A stretch of DNA of 29,169 nt from NCBI GenBank assembly GCA_047921175.1, contig JBLRWQ010000036.1, positions 1 to 29,169 on the forward strand. The letters are read 5' to 3'. Both the position numbers and the translations under genes were made by a program. Position 1 is the first letter of the stretch; every line of letters begins with the position of its first letter. The stretch comes from T1Sed10-7 sp047921175 (GTDB lineage: Bacteria; Actinomycetota; Nitriliruptoria; Nitriliruptorales; Nitriliruptoraceae). Shown in pieces: positions 1 to 6,874 of the stretch. The notes beneath the pieces are model-generated. The model was not told where the DNA came from. It saw only the letters and a list, made by a program, of their open reading frames with translations, and ran no database searches.

Positions 1-615
1 AACGGCGTCGACGTCGCCCCCTTCGCGGCGGCGGCGGATGCGCTCGGCGACCGGCGGGCGGACGGCCCACCTCGGCTGGTGTTCGTCGGCCGGCTGGAGC
101 CGCGCAAGGGTGCGCTGCTGCTGGCGCGGGCGTACCGGGTGCTGCTGGCCTCCCACCCCGACGCGCAGCTGCGGATCATCGGGGACGGTCCCGAGCGGGC
201 GGCGCTCGAGGCGCTCGTCAGCGACCTGCCCCCGGGGCAGGTCCAGCTCGCGGGGCGGGTGACCGGACCGGCGTTGGCCGCGGCGCTGGCGGACGCGGAC
301 GTCGCCGTCGCGCCGGCGCTGGGCGGGGAGTCCTTCGGGATCGTGCTGCTGGAGGCCATGGCCGCGCGGACGGCCGTGGTGGCCTCGGACATCCCCGGCT
401 ACCGCAGCGTGATCAGCCACGGTGCCAACGGGATCCTGGTACCGCCGCGGCAGCCTGCCGCGCTCGCGGCAGCGATCGGTGACCTGCTGACCGACGAGGA
501 CCGTCGCCATGCGCTGGTAGCGGCCGGGACGCGCACGGCGCTGGCGCACGACTGGCCACAGGTGGCGGCCCGGATCCGCGACGTGTACACCGAGGCGGTG
601 GCCCGCTCCGGCTGA
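1..615 (+). CDS. GT4 glycosyltransferase, PimA-like (3' part only)
   Basis: The 5' end lies outside the window; the visible 204 residues are the C-terminal, nucleotide-sugar-binding half of a GT-B glycosyltransferase. The frame is open from base 1 (NGVDV, typical of the inter-domain link), followed by VGRLEPRKG, IIGDGPE and the GT4 donor-site motif GGESFGIVLLEAMA, then TAVVASDIPGYRSVI and GILVPP. The GGESFGIVL-EAMA-TAVVASD block closely matches phosphatidyl-myo-inositol mannosyltransferase PimA as I remember it, which transfers mannose from GDP-mannose to phosphatidylinositol at the inner membrane face. Context supports this: in mycobacteria pimA also lies shortly upstream of pdxS/pdxT. Without the acceptor-binding N-terminal half the substrate is an inference; another GT4 mannosyl- or glucosyltransferase is possible. 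Stop at 613-615. Confidence 0.85.
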   Translation, partial: NGVDVAPFAAAADALGDRRADGPPRLVFVGRLEPRKGALLLARAYRVLLASHPDAQLRIIGDGPERAALEALVSDLPPGQVQLAGRVTGPALAAALADADVAVAPALGGESFGIVLLEAMAARTAVVASDIPGYRSVISHGANGILVPPRQPAALAAAIGDLLTDEDRRHALVAAGTRTALAHDWPQVAARIRDVYTEAVARSG

Positions 616-665
616 GGCGCGCCGCACGCGGGTGCCACCTGCGTGGAACCGACCGCGCGGCGACC

Positions 666-671
666 TACCCT
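666..671 (+). promoter_or_regulatory. putative -10 element (TACCCT) of the DUF3048 gene
   Basis: TACCCT lies in the gap after the glycosyltransferase, 83 bases before the chosen start. It matches the TA-S-S-S-T hexamers before other genes in this window. No convincing -35 is visible. Confidence 0.3.
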
Positions 672-754
672 TCGCCGCGGCGGCACGGATGCCTGGGGCT
701 TCCGCAGGTCCAGCGGGGACCTGACCCGGCTCCCGCAGGTCGCCCGGAGTGCGC

Positions 755-1852
755 GTGTCTGTCCTGACCAACCGGCGTGCCGCCGTCGCCGCGGTCGTCG
801 TTGCCGTGCTGCTGGTCGCCTGCGGGAGCGAGGCCAGGGATCTGGTGGTCGCACCAGCGCCGGTCGAAGAGCCCGAGCCCGAGCCCGAACCGGAGCCCGA
901 ACCGGAGCCGGAACCCGAGCCCGAGCCGGGCCCCGCGGCACCGCTCACGGGGCTCGAGCTCGAGGATCCGGCCGTGCTGGAGCGGCCCTTCCTGCTGGTC
1001 AAGGTGGACAACGCACCACAGGCCCGACCCCAGTCCGGGCTCGATGTCGCGGACATCGTCATCGAGGAGACCGTCGAGGCCGGCGTCACCCGGTTCCTGG
1101 CCGTGTTCCACTCCGAGCTGCCGTCCGTGGCCGGACCGATCCGGTCGGCACGGCCGGTCGACGCGCAGCTGATGTCCGGGTTCGGACGGTCCGGGTTCGC
1201 GTACTCGGGTGCGCGCAACGATGTCCAGCCGCTGCTGCGCAACGCACCGTCCATCGTCATCACCGAAGGTGGCCCCGGGTTCTTCCGCGACCGGTCGCGC
1301 GCTGCGCCCCACAACCTCTACGTCGACGTGCCGGCGGCCATCGAAGGCATCCGGCAGCGTGGTGCCGAGCCGTTCGACGGGGTGGCCTGGGCCTTCGAGG
1401 AGGAGGTCCCGGACGGGGCACTGGCCTGCCCTGACGACCTCGCGAGCTGCGAGGACCCCGGTGCGGCGGTCACGATCGCCATGTCCGGCTCCTACCGCAC
1501 GACCTGGACCTACGACGAGGCCGACGGCGTGTACCGACGGCTGCAGAACGGGCAGCCCTTCGGGACGATGGGCGACGGTCGCATCGGCGCGGCGAACGTG
1601 GTCGTGCTGTCCACCCGCCACTACCTCGGTGCGTCGAGCTGCTACGGCAACCCGTGCCCGGAGACCGACGTGCTCACCTCCGACGCACCGGCCCTGGTGC
1701 TCCGGGACGGTCAGCGGTTCGAGGCCCGGTACCGCAAGCCGACGGCGACGGATCCGATCGAGGTGCTGGACCTCGACGGGGAGCCCTTCCCCTTCAAGCC
1801 CGGCCGCACCTGGGTCCATCTGCCCAGCTCGCTGCCCGGTCTCGGGAGCTGA
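755..1852 (+). CDS. DUF3048 (YerB-like) lipoprotein with Glu-Pro repeat linker
   Basis: A secreted lipoprotein of the DUF3048/YerB family, whose biochemical role is not known. The N-terminus has two arginines, a hydrophobic stretch and a lipobox LVAC, so the mature protein should start at that Cys (residue 23 from this start) and be anchored to the outer face of the membrane. A strictly alternating Glu-Pro tract (about eleven EP pairs, bases 868-934) forms a rigid acidic spacer. The DUF3048 domain follows, with LLVKVDNAPQARPQSGL, DIVIEETVEAGVTRFLAVFHS and GPIRSARPVD, which are hallmark motifs. Start choice: GTG 755 has GGAG (746-749) five bases upstream; GTG 749 overlaps that same GGAG and is less likely. 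It sits between the PimA-like gene and pdxS. About 365 residues, normal for the family apart from the EP tract. Confidence 0.85.
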   Translation: MSVLTNRRAAVAAVVVAVLLVACGSEARDLVVAPAPVEEPEPEPEPEPEPEPEPEPEPGPAAPLTGLELEDPAVLERPFLLVKVDNAPQARPQSGLDVADIVIEETVEAGVTRFLAVFHSELPSVAGPIRSARPVDAQLMSGFGRSGFAYSGARNDVQPLLRNAPSIVITEGGPGFFRDRSRAAPHNLYVDVPAAIEGIRQRGAEPFDGVAWAFEEEVPDGALACPDDLASCEDPGAAVTIAMSGSYRTTWTYDEADGVYRRLQNGQPFGTMGDGRIGAANVVVLSTRHYLGASSCYGNPCPETDVLTSDAPALVLRDGQRFEARYRKPTATDPIEVLDLDGEPFPFKPGRTWVHLPSSLPGLGS

Positions 1853-1910
1853 GCCACCAGCAGGCCGCCTTCGATACCGGGCCGGCCCTCGGCTGCCCGG
1901 TGACGGGCAG

Positions 1911-1916
1911 TACCCT
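1911..1916 (+). promoter_or_regulatory. putative -10 element (TACCCT) of pdxST
   Basis: TACCCT lies 35 bases before the pdxS ATG in the short gap after the lipoprotein gene. The same hexamer precedes rnpB. No clear -35 is seen. Confidence 0.35.
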
Positions 1917-1951
1917 GGTGGCCTCCACCCCCGCACCCGTTGGAGCACCGC

Positions 1952-2848
1952 ATGAGCGAGCCCATCACCCGCACCGGCACGACCCGTGTCAAGCGCGGCC
2001 TGGCCGACATGCTCAAGGGCGGCGTCATCATGGACGTCGTCGACGCCGAGCAGGCCCGCATCGCCGAGGAGGCCGGTGCCGTCGCGGTCATGGCGCTGGA
2101 GCGTGTGCCCGCGGACATCCGGCGTGACGGGGGCGTGGCCCGGATGTCGGACCCCGACATGATCGATGGCATCATCGAGGCGGTGTCGATCCCGGTCATG
2201 GCCAAGGCCCGCATCGGCCACTTCGTCGAGGCGCAGGTGCTGCAGTCGCTCGGGGTCGACTACGTCGACGAGTCGGAGGTGCTGACCCCCGCCGACGAGG
2301 CCCATCACATCGACAAGTGGCGGTTCGACGTCCCCTTCGTGTGCGGCGCCACCAACCTCGGGGAGGCCCTGCGCCGTCTGGCCGAGGGCGCCGCGATGAT
2401 CCGCTCCAAGGGCGAGGCCGGCACCGGCAACGTGGTCGAGGCCACCCGGCACATGCGCGCGATCGCCGGGGAGATCCGCCGGCTGGCCACCATGGACGAG
2501 ACCGAGCTCTACGCCGCCGCCAAGGAGCACCGCGCCCCGGTCGAGCTGGTCCGCGAGTGCGCCGAGACCGGGCGCCTGCCGGTCGTGCTGTTCACCGCCG
2601 GGGGCATCGCCACCCCGGCGGACGCCGCGATGATGATGCAGCTGGGCGCGGACGGCGTGTTCGTCGGCTCCGGCATCTTCAAGTCCGGCAACCCCGAGCA
2701 GCGTGCCCGCGCCATCGTGGAGGCCACCACCCACTTCGAGGACCCGGGGGTGATCGCCAAGGTGTCGCGCGGGCTCGGCGAGGCGATGGTCGGGATCAAC
2801 CTCGACACCCTGCCGGCCGACCAGAAGTACGCCGACCGCGGCTGGTGA
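1952..2848 (+). CDS. pdxS: Pyridoxal 5'-phosphate synthase subunit PdxS
   Basis: Synthase subunit of the DXP-independent vitamin B6 pathway: it condenses ribose 5-phosphate, glyceraldehyde 3-phosphate and ammonia (delivered by PdxT) into pyridoxal 5'-phosphate, as a cytosolic dodecamer of (beta/alpha)8 barrels. The 298 residues fit the family length. Visible signatures: RGLADMLKGGVIMDVV near the N-terminus, MALERVPADIR, the first catalytic lysine K85 in MAKARIGH, the second lysine K153 in MIRSKGEAGTG, and GSGIFKSGNP near the C-terminus. ATG 1952 has GGAG at 1942-1945 (spacer 6) and gives the usual MSEPITRTGTTRVKRG start; a TTG 12 bases upstream overlaps the ribosome site and is rejected. Followed directly by pdxT, so both subunits should be made together. 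Confidence 0.98.
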   Translation: MSEPITRTGTTRVKRGLADMLKGGVIMDVVDAEQARIAEEAGAVAVMALERVPADIRRDGGVARMSDPDMIDGIIEAVSIPVMAKARIGHFVEAQVLQSLGVDYVDESEVLTPADEAHHIDKWRFDVPFVCGATNLGEALRRLAEGAAMIRSKGEAGTGNVVEATRHMRAIAGEIRRLATMDETELYAAAKEHRAPVELVRECAETGRLPVVLFTAGGIATPADAAMMMQLGADGVFVGSGIFKSGNPEQRARAIVEATTHFEDPGVIAKVSRGLGEAMVGINLDTLPADQKYADRGW

Positions 2849-2874
2849 GCGGCTCGTTCGTCCCGGAGCGCCGG

Positions 2875-3516
2875 GTGACCGAGCGCTGGATCCCGGGGGA
2901 GCGGCTGGTCCGTGCCACCTCGGTGCCCGAGGCCGTGGCCGGTGCGCCGCTGGTCGGGGTGCTCGGCCTGCAGGGGGACGTGCTGGAGCACCTGAGGGCA
3001 CTGCGGCGGGTCGGGGCCCGGGCGGTGCAGGTCAAGACCGCGGCGCAGCTCGCCGAGGTGGACGCGCTGGTGCTCCCCGGGGGCGAGTCCACGACCATCG
3101 GCAAGCTGCTGGTGCGCTTCGGCGTGATGGAGCCGTTGCGGGCCCGGGTCGCGGCGGGGCTGCCGGTGCTCGGGACCTGTGCGGGGCTGATCCTGCTGTC
3201 CGACGAGCTCGACCAGGACGAGGTCCAGCCGCTGGTGGGGGGCCTGCACGTGCGCACGCGCCGGAACGCCTTCGGCCGCCAGCTCGAGTCCTTCGATGCG
3301 TCGATCGAGGTGGTTGGCATCGACGGCGGGCCGATGGACGTCTCCTTCATCCGGGCGCCGCGGGTCGTGGCGGTGCTCGCTCCTGACGTGGCGGTGCTCG
3401 CTCGCGTCGAGGACGCCCCGGTGGTCGTGCGCCAGGGACCGATCTGGGCCACCGCGTTCCACCCCGAGGTCACCGGCGACGACCGCCTCCACGCCGCCTT
3501 CGTCGCCGCGGTCTGA
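2875..3516 (+). CDS. pdxT: Pyridoxal 5'-phosphate synthase glutaminase subunit PdxT
   Basis: Class I-type glutaminase that hydrolyses glutamine and channels ammonia to PdxS. Recognised by GVLGLQGDVLEHL, the oxyanion-loop motif LPGGEST, the nucleophile C102 in LGTCAGLILL, and the His-x-Glu pair in FHPEVTGDDRLH, completing the Cys-His-Glu triad. Start choice: GTG 2875 has GGAG (2865-2868, spacer 6) and gives 213 residues. GTG 2845 would overlap the pdxS stop (GTGA) but has no ribosome site. Either way there are 20-30 residues before GVLGLQGD that most PdxT proteins lack, so a later GTG (for example 2935) cannot be excluded. It ends in a hairpin that could terminate the pdxST transcript. Confidence 0.96.
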   Translation: MTERWIPGERLVRATSVPEAVAGAPLVGVLGLQGDVLEHLRALRRVGARAVQVKTAAQLAEVDALVLPGGESTTIGKLLVRFGVMEPLRARVAAGLPVLGTCAGLILLSDELDQDEVQPLVGGLHVRTRRNAFGRQLESFDASIEVVGIDGGPMDVSFIRAPRVVAVLAPDVAVLARVEDAPVVVRQGPIWATAFHPEVTGDDRLHAAFVAAV

Positions 3517-3542
3517 CCCTCCGGCCGTCGTCGGCCGGGTCA
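3514..3542 (+). terminator. hairpin at the end of pdxT
   Basis: The pdxT stop codon begins an inverted repeat: TGAC pairs with GTCA and CCGGCC with GGCCGG around a GTCGTC loop, with a 3-base bulge on the 5' side. There is no T-tract, which is common for actinobacterial terminators. Its position suggests it ends pdxST. Confidence 0.4.
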
Positions 3543-3602
3543 TCCGCGCCGCACACGGGTCCGGCCGGGTCGGAGCACACGACGCCGACGGTCCCCTCAC
3601 CT

Positions 3603-3764
3603 GTTGCTCCCCAGGTTCCGCCCGGACGGTGCGCACGAACCCGGGGAGCAACGACCACTGCGCGCAGCTCGCCCCCGGGCCGGGCTCCGCGGTTGCTGCC
3701 CAGGTCACGCCGGCGCGCGCGACCGACCTCGCCAGGGGCGTCGGTTGCTCCCCACGCCCGGTTC
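3603..3764. repeat. four-copy GTTGCTCCCC repeat cluster, one copy inverted
   Basis: GTTGCTCCCCAGGTTC (3603-3618) faces its inverted copy GAACCCGGGGAGCAAC (3637-3652), 15 of 16 positions complementary, with an 18-base spacer, giving a strong hairpin. Further direct, diverged copies are GTTGCTGCCCAGGTCA (3692-3707) and GTTGCTCCCCACGCCCGGTTC (3744-3764). The function is unknown. Confidence 0.7.
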
Positions 3765-4008
3765 GCGCGGTCGGTGGGCGGTCGGGGGCGAGATGGACGA
3801 TGCCGTAGGGCTACGGAAGCCGGCAGGGTGATGGGGTTGGTTCCGCCGTCACCTTGCCGCATCCTGGCATCCAGCACCGACGGATCGTCACGACAGCCCC
3901 GTCTTGACGTCTTCGAGCCAGGCAGGATCCGTGGGCGTTGCCAGGAGGGCGTCGAGGTCCCGCCTGGGGACCCCGTGGCGGGATCGTCGCCCGTCGGACC
4001 CCTGCGAC

Positions 4009-4050
4009 GTCGGGGCCTCGTCCGGCGGCGTCGGGGCCTCGTCCGGCGGC
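4009..4050. repeat. two tandem 21-base repeats
   Basis: Two identical 21-base units (4009-4029 and 4030-4050) starting GTCGGGGCCTCG, followed by the first five bases of a third. The unit length is a multiple of three; read on the minus strand it encodes a repeated PPDEAPT heptapeptide in the possible remnant frame. Confidence 0.75.
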
Positions 4051-4136
4051 GTCGGTTCGCTGGTCACTGCGGGGTTGGCGCCGGTGTGCTCGGGCGTGGG
4101 TGGCCGCGTCTTCCGAACCCCTTCGCGGAACGACTG

Positions 4137-4142
4137 TAGACT
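4137..4142 (+). promoter_or_regulatory. putative -10 element of vapBC
   Basis: TAGACT, in a locally AT-richer patch (4136-4165), lies 28 bases before the vapB GTG. The direct TAGAC-TAGAC repeat and the nearby GACTA could be part of the VapBC autoregulatory operator, but this is not a clean palindrome. Confidence 0.35.
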
Positions 4143-4170
4143 AGACGTGACTAAGCGAGAGGTTTCTCGG

Positions 4171-4413
4171 GTGACGACCATGCGGCAGGTCAACGTGCAC
4201 GAGGCCAAGACCCACCTCTCACGGTTGCTCGCGGACGTCGAGGCTGGTGAGGAGATCGTGATCGCGCGCGGTGGTCGGCCCGTCGCGCGGTTGGTCAAGG
4301 CGGAGGTGCCTGAGCGGCGGCTCGGCCTCCTCGCGGGGCGGCTCGAGGTCGCTGACGACTTCGACGCGCCGCTTCCGGACGACATCGCTGCGGCCTTCGA
4401 AGGCCGGGCGTGA
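4171..4413 (+). CDS. vapB: Type II antitoxin, Phd/YefM-type VapB
   Basis: An 80-residue antitoxin. The N-terminal Phd/YefM DNA-binding domain is plain: VNVHEAKTHLSRLLADVEAGEE, then IVIARGGRPVARLV. The C-terminal tail (DDFDAPLPDDIAAAFEG) is the toxin-binding segment typical of antitoxins paired with PIN-domain toxins. It should neutralise VapC by direct binding and, with it, repress the operon. Start choice: GTG 4171 has GAGAGG at 4157-4162 (spacer 8), whereas ATG 4180, three codons later, is too far from it. The frame stays open far upstream, but that part is not antitoxin-like. The stop overlaps the vapC start (GTGA), so the two are translationally coupled. Confidence 0.92.
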   Translation: MTTMRQVNVHEAKTHLSRLLADVEAGEEIVIARGGRPVARLVKAEVPERRLGLLAGRLEVADDFDAPLPDDIAAAFEGRA

Positions 4414-4796
4414 GGTTGCTGCTCGACACCCACGTGTTCCTGTGGGCGCTCACGGCCCCATCGGTCCTTTCTGAGCATGTCCGCGGACGTCTGCTGGACC
4501 CCCGCGTGCCGGTCCACGTCTCCGCGGTGTCGGTGTGGGAGCTCGCGATCAAGCGTCGACTCGGTCGGCTCAGGGACGCGGACGGCATCGATCTCGCTGC
4601 TGCGATCACCGAGAGCGGGTTCTCCGAGCTACCGGTCACGGGGCAGCATGCGGCTGAGACGGAGGCGCTCCCGGACATCCATCGCGATCCCTTCGACCGG
4701 TTGCTCATCGCCCAGAGCCTCGTCGAGGACCTGACGCTGGTGACCCGGGACGACCGCATCCGCTCCTACCCGGACCTCGCCCTGCTCGACGCGTGA
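4410..4796 (+). CDS. vapC: VapC-type PIN-domain ribonuclease toxin
   Basis: A 128-residue PIN-domain endoribonuclease, predicted to cleave RNA in a magnesium-dependent way when the antitoxin is lost. Acidic active-site residues are visible in the expected places: D6 in LLLDTHVFLWAL, E44 in SVWELAIKRRLG, D96 in DPFDRLLIAQ and D114 in VTRDDRI, so the toxin looks intact. The WELAIK and DPFDRLLIAQ forms place it in the PIN subgroup that usually partners Phd-type antitoxins. GTG 4410 overlaps the vapB stop by four bases. The cleaved RNA target cannot be read from sequence. Confidence 0.92.
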   Translation: MRLLLDTHVFLWALTAPSVLSEHVRGRLLDPRVPVHVSAVSVWELAIKRRLGRLRDADGIDLAAAITESGFSELPVTGQHAAETEALPDIHRDPFDRLLIAQSLVEDLTLVTRDDRIRSYPDLALLDA

Positions 4797-4902
4797 GCGG
4801 TGGGCATCGCCACCTGCGCGCTGTTGGCCGGCGAACGGGATGGAGCTGCGGGTGGCTTGTCGGGGACCGCGCTCGGCTCGATCGTGCGTCACACCCACCA
4901 CG

Positions 4903-4908
4903 TACGGT
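4903..4908 (+). promoter_or_regulatory. putative -10 element (TACGGT) of rmuC
   Basis: TACGGT lies 67 bases before the rmuC ATG in the 179-base gap after vapC. Nothing else in that gap is recognisable apart from a small GGTGG/CCACC hairpin at 4799-4814. Confidence 0.25.
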
Positions 4909-4975
4909 CCATCCAGGGGCGTGACCGACGTTCGGCGACGTCCGTCGACGCGCCCGTGCGTACGAGGAGGCTCGG

Positions 4976-6187
4976 ATGGGGACCACACAGGTCGTGTTGG
5001 TCGCGGTGCTGGTGGCGGTGGTCGCCGGGGGACTGGCCGCGGTCGTGGCCATGCGGCTCGGTCGGCAGGAGCGGCCCGCGCCCGCGCCGGCCGTGGACGG
5101 TGCGGAGCTGCAGCGGGCGGTGGAGACGCTGGTCACCGTCGCCTCCGAGCAGCTCGACGCGCGCTCCCGTGCCGGCGTCGCCCACCTCGACACCCGCCGG
5201 GAGCTGATCGACGCGGAGCTGCAGCGCATGCACGCCACCCTCACCGAGGTGACGGCGCTCGTCCAGCGCCTCGACAGCGCCCGGGCCGGGCAGCTCGGCG
5301 AGGTGTCCGAGCAGCTCGCCGGGGTCGCCCGCGCCCACACGGAGCTCGGCCGTACCACCGCCACGCTCACGCAGGCGCTCACCAACGCCCAGGCCCGTGG
5401 GCAGTGGGGTGAGCGCATGGCCGAGGACGTGCTGCGCACCGCCGGGTTCGTGGAGGGCGTGAACTACCGCACCCAGGTCACCACCCGCACGGGTAGCCGC
5501 CCGGACGTGACCTTCCTGCTCCCCGGTGACCGCGTCGTCCACATGGACGTGAAGTTCCCGCTCACCGGCTACCTCGAGCTGCTCGACGCCGACACCGAGG
5601 TGGCTCGCGAGCAGGCCACCGCCGCGTTCCTGAAGGCCGCCCGGGCGCGGATCAAGGAGCTCGCCAGCCGCGGCTACATCGACGAGCAGGACGGCACCCT
5701 CGACGTCGTGCTGCTGTTCATCCCGAACGAGCAGGTCTACGCCTTCCTGCACGAGCACGACCCGGCCCTGCTCGACGACGCCCTCGCGCAGCGGGTCGTG
5801 CTGTGCTCCCCGTCGACCCTGTTCGCGGTGCTCGCGGTGCTGCGGCAGGCGGTGGACGCCTTCGCGCTCGAGCGGACCTCGGACGAGATCCTGCAGCTGC
5901 TCGCCGGGTTCGCGGACCAGTGGGAACGGTTCACCGACCAGCTCGACAAGGTCGGACGCGGGCTGGACACGACCCAGCGCGCCTACGAGCAGCTCGCCAG
6001 CACCCGCCGGAACCAGCTCGAACGCCAGCTCGGGAAGGTCGAGGAGCTGCGGTCCCAGCGGGGCGTGGAAGCCGTGCTCGCCATCGATCAGCGGGCCCGG
6101 CTCGTCGCGTTGGAACGCGACGGGACCGGCGAGGCCGGTGGCGGGCGTGCAGCCGACGAACCTGACCAGGGCCGCAGAGCCGAGTAG
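4976..6187 (+). CDS. rmuC: DNA recombination protein RmuC family
   Basis: RmuC-family protein of 403 residues, a predicted nuclease that limits recombination at inverted repeats in E. coli; details in actinobacteria are unknown. Layout: one N-terminal membrane helix (residues 5-27), an Ala/Gln/Leu-rich coiled coil (about 42-140), the family hallmark GQWGERMAEDVLRTAGFVEGVNY (142-164), and a PD-(D/E)XK-like core with D177 in RPDVTFLLP and D191/K193 in MDVKFPL. LFIPNEQVYAFLHEHDPAL and the C-terminal coiled coil follow, then a polar tail. The membrane helix suggests the nuclease is held at the inner face of the membrane. ATG 4976 has a strong GAGGAGG (4964-4970) five bases upstream. It appears to be a single-gene unit. 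Confidence 0.93.
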   Translation: MGTTQVVLVAVLVAVVAGGLAAVVAMRLGRQERPAPAPAVDGAELQRAVETLVTVASEQLDARSRAGVAHLDTRRELIDAELQRMHATLTEVTALVQRLDSARAGQLGEVSEQLAGVARAHTELGRTTATLTQALTNAQARGQWGERMAEDVLRTAGFVEGVNYRTQVTTRTGSRPDVTFLLPGDRVVHMDVKFPLTGYLELLDADTEVAREQATAAFLKAARARIKELASRGYIDEQDGTLDVVLLFIPNEQVYAFLHEHDPALLDDALAQRVVLCSPSTLFAVLAVLRQAVDAFALERTSDEILQLLAGFADQWERFTDQLDKVGRGLDTTQRAYEQLASTRRNQLERQLGKVEELRSQRGVEAVLAIDQRARLVALERDGTGEAGGGRAADEPDQGRRAE

Positions 6188-6300
6188 GGACACGGGGTCG
6201 AGCAGGGCGGAGGTGCCGGCGGTGCCGCCGCGCCAGCGCATCCACCGTGCAGGTTGCGTCGAACCGGGGCAGCGGTGCAGGTGCGGGTGATGGGGCTGGC

Positions 6301-6306
6301 TAGCCT
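6301..6306 (+). promoter_or_regulatory. putative -10 element (TAGCCT) of the peroxiredoxin gene
   Basis: TAGCCT lies 63 bases before the ATG in the 182-base gap after rmuC. It matches the hexamer family seen before other genes here; no -35 is evident. Confidence 0.3.
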
Positions 6307-6369
6307 CCGCGCCTGCCTCCCCCCGTCCACGACCACCGCGCCCGCTCCTGGCGCGCAAGGAGCTCCGAC

Positions 6370-6837
6370 ATGAGCGTGCAGATCGGCGACCAGGCGCCGG
6401 ACTTCGAGCTGCAGGACCAGACCAACCAGCCGGTCCGCCTGTCCGACTACCGCGGTAAGAAGCACGTCGTCGTCGTGTTCTACCCCCTGTCCTTCACCGG
6501 GGTGTGCGAGGGCGAGATGTGCCAGATCCGCGACTCGATCGAGACCTTCCGCAACGACGAGGTCGAGACCCTCGCCATCTCGGTCGACTCGCCGCCGACG
6601 CACGCCCGCTGGGCGCACGAGCAGGGGTTCGAGTTCCCGCTGCTGTCCGATTTCTGGCCCCACGGTGCGGTGGCGAGCACCTACGGGGTGTTCGACGAGG
6701 CGATCGGGCTGGCGCTGCGCGGCACGTTCATCGTGAACAAGGAGGGCACGGTGGTCTACACCGACCGGAACCCGGTGCCCGAGGCCCGTGACCAGCAGGC
6801 CTGGAAGCGGGCGCTCAAGGAGATCGGCGCGGTCTGA
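6370..6837 (+). CDS. Peroxiredoxin, AhpE-like with BCP-type second cysteine
   Basis: A 155-residue thioredoxin-fold peroxidase that reduces hydroperoxides or peroxynitrite in the cytosol. The peroxidatic C46 is in FYPLSFTGVCEGEMC, which matches the AhpE/BCP class (P-L-x-F-T-x-V-C), and GTFIVNKEGTVVYT is the conserved C-terminal half. A second cysteine, C51, follows five residues after C46. This is the spacing of the resolving cysteine in E. coli-type BCP (C45/C50); the mycobacterial AhpE is described as 1-Cys. The enzyme may therefore act as an atypical 2-Cys peroxiredoxin recycled by thioredoxin. ATG 6370 has AAGGAG at 6357-6362, spacer 7. It stands alone and converges on the following membrane-protein gene. 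Confidence 0.93.
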   Translation: MSVQIGDQAPDFELQDQTNQPVRLSDYRGKKHVVVVFYPLSFTGVCEGEMCQIRDSIETFRNDEVETLAISVDSPPTHARWAHEQGFEFPLLSDFWPHGAVASTYGVFDEAIGLALRGTFIVNKEGTVVYTDRNPVPEARDQQAWKRALKEIGAV

Positions 6838-6874
6838 CCGCGCCGCGGCGGGGCTCGCTCGCCCGGCGTGGGGC

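Larger units (their letters stand above)
3517..4136. other. long gene-poor gap with repeats
   Basis: About 620 bases between pdxT and vapBC without a convincing gene. After the hairpin there are four copies of a GTTGCTCCCC-type motif (3603-3764, one inverted) and, further on, two perfect tandem copies of a 21-base unit at 4009-4050. On the minus strand an open frame runs down to a stop at 3888-3890 and ends in DLDALLATPTDPAWLEDVKTGLS. That tail looks more protein-like than random high-GC translation, so it may be the remnant of a small gene, possibly another toxin-antitoxin component. I cannot assign it, and its upstream part runs antisense to vapB. Confidence 0.5.

Noticed and set aside
868..934. 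The GAGCCC/GAACCG repeat as a CRISPR or regulatory repeat
   Set aside because: The repeat unit is six bases without spacers and lies in frame as Glu-Pro codons inside the lipoprotein gene, so it is a coding repeat.
665..3001. 778-residue minus-strand open frame across the lipoprotein and pdxS region
   Set aside because: It is antisense to clearly recognised genes, with Arg/Gly/Asp/Val-rich noise typical of high-GC shadows and no family motif.
3603..3652. Inverted repeat as the end of an insertion sequence
   Set aside because: No transposase or remnant lies between or around the arms, and no flanking target duplication is visible; the arms are only 18 bases apart.
4137..4165. Palindromic operator in front of vapB
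   Set aside because: TAGAC and GACTA are not true inverted complements over a useful length, so a defined operator cannot be claimed.
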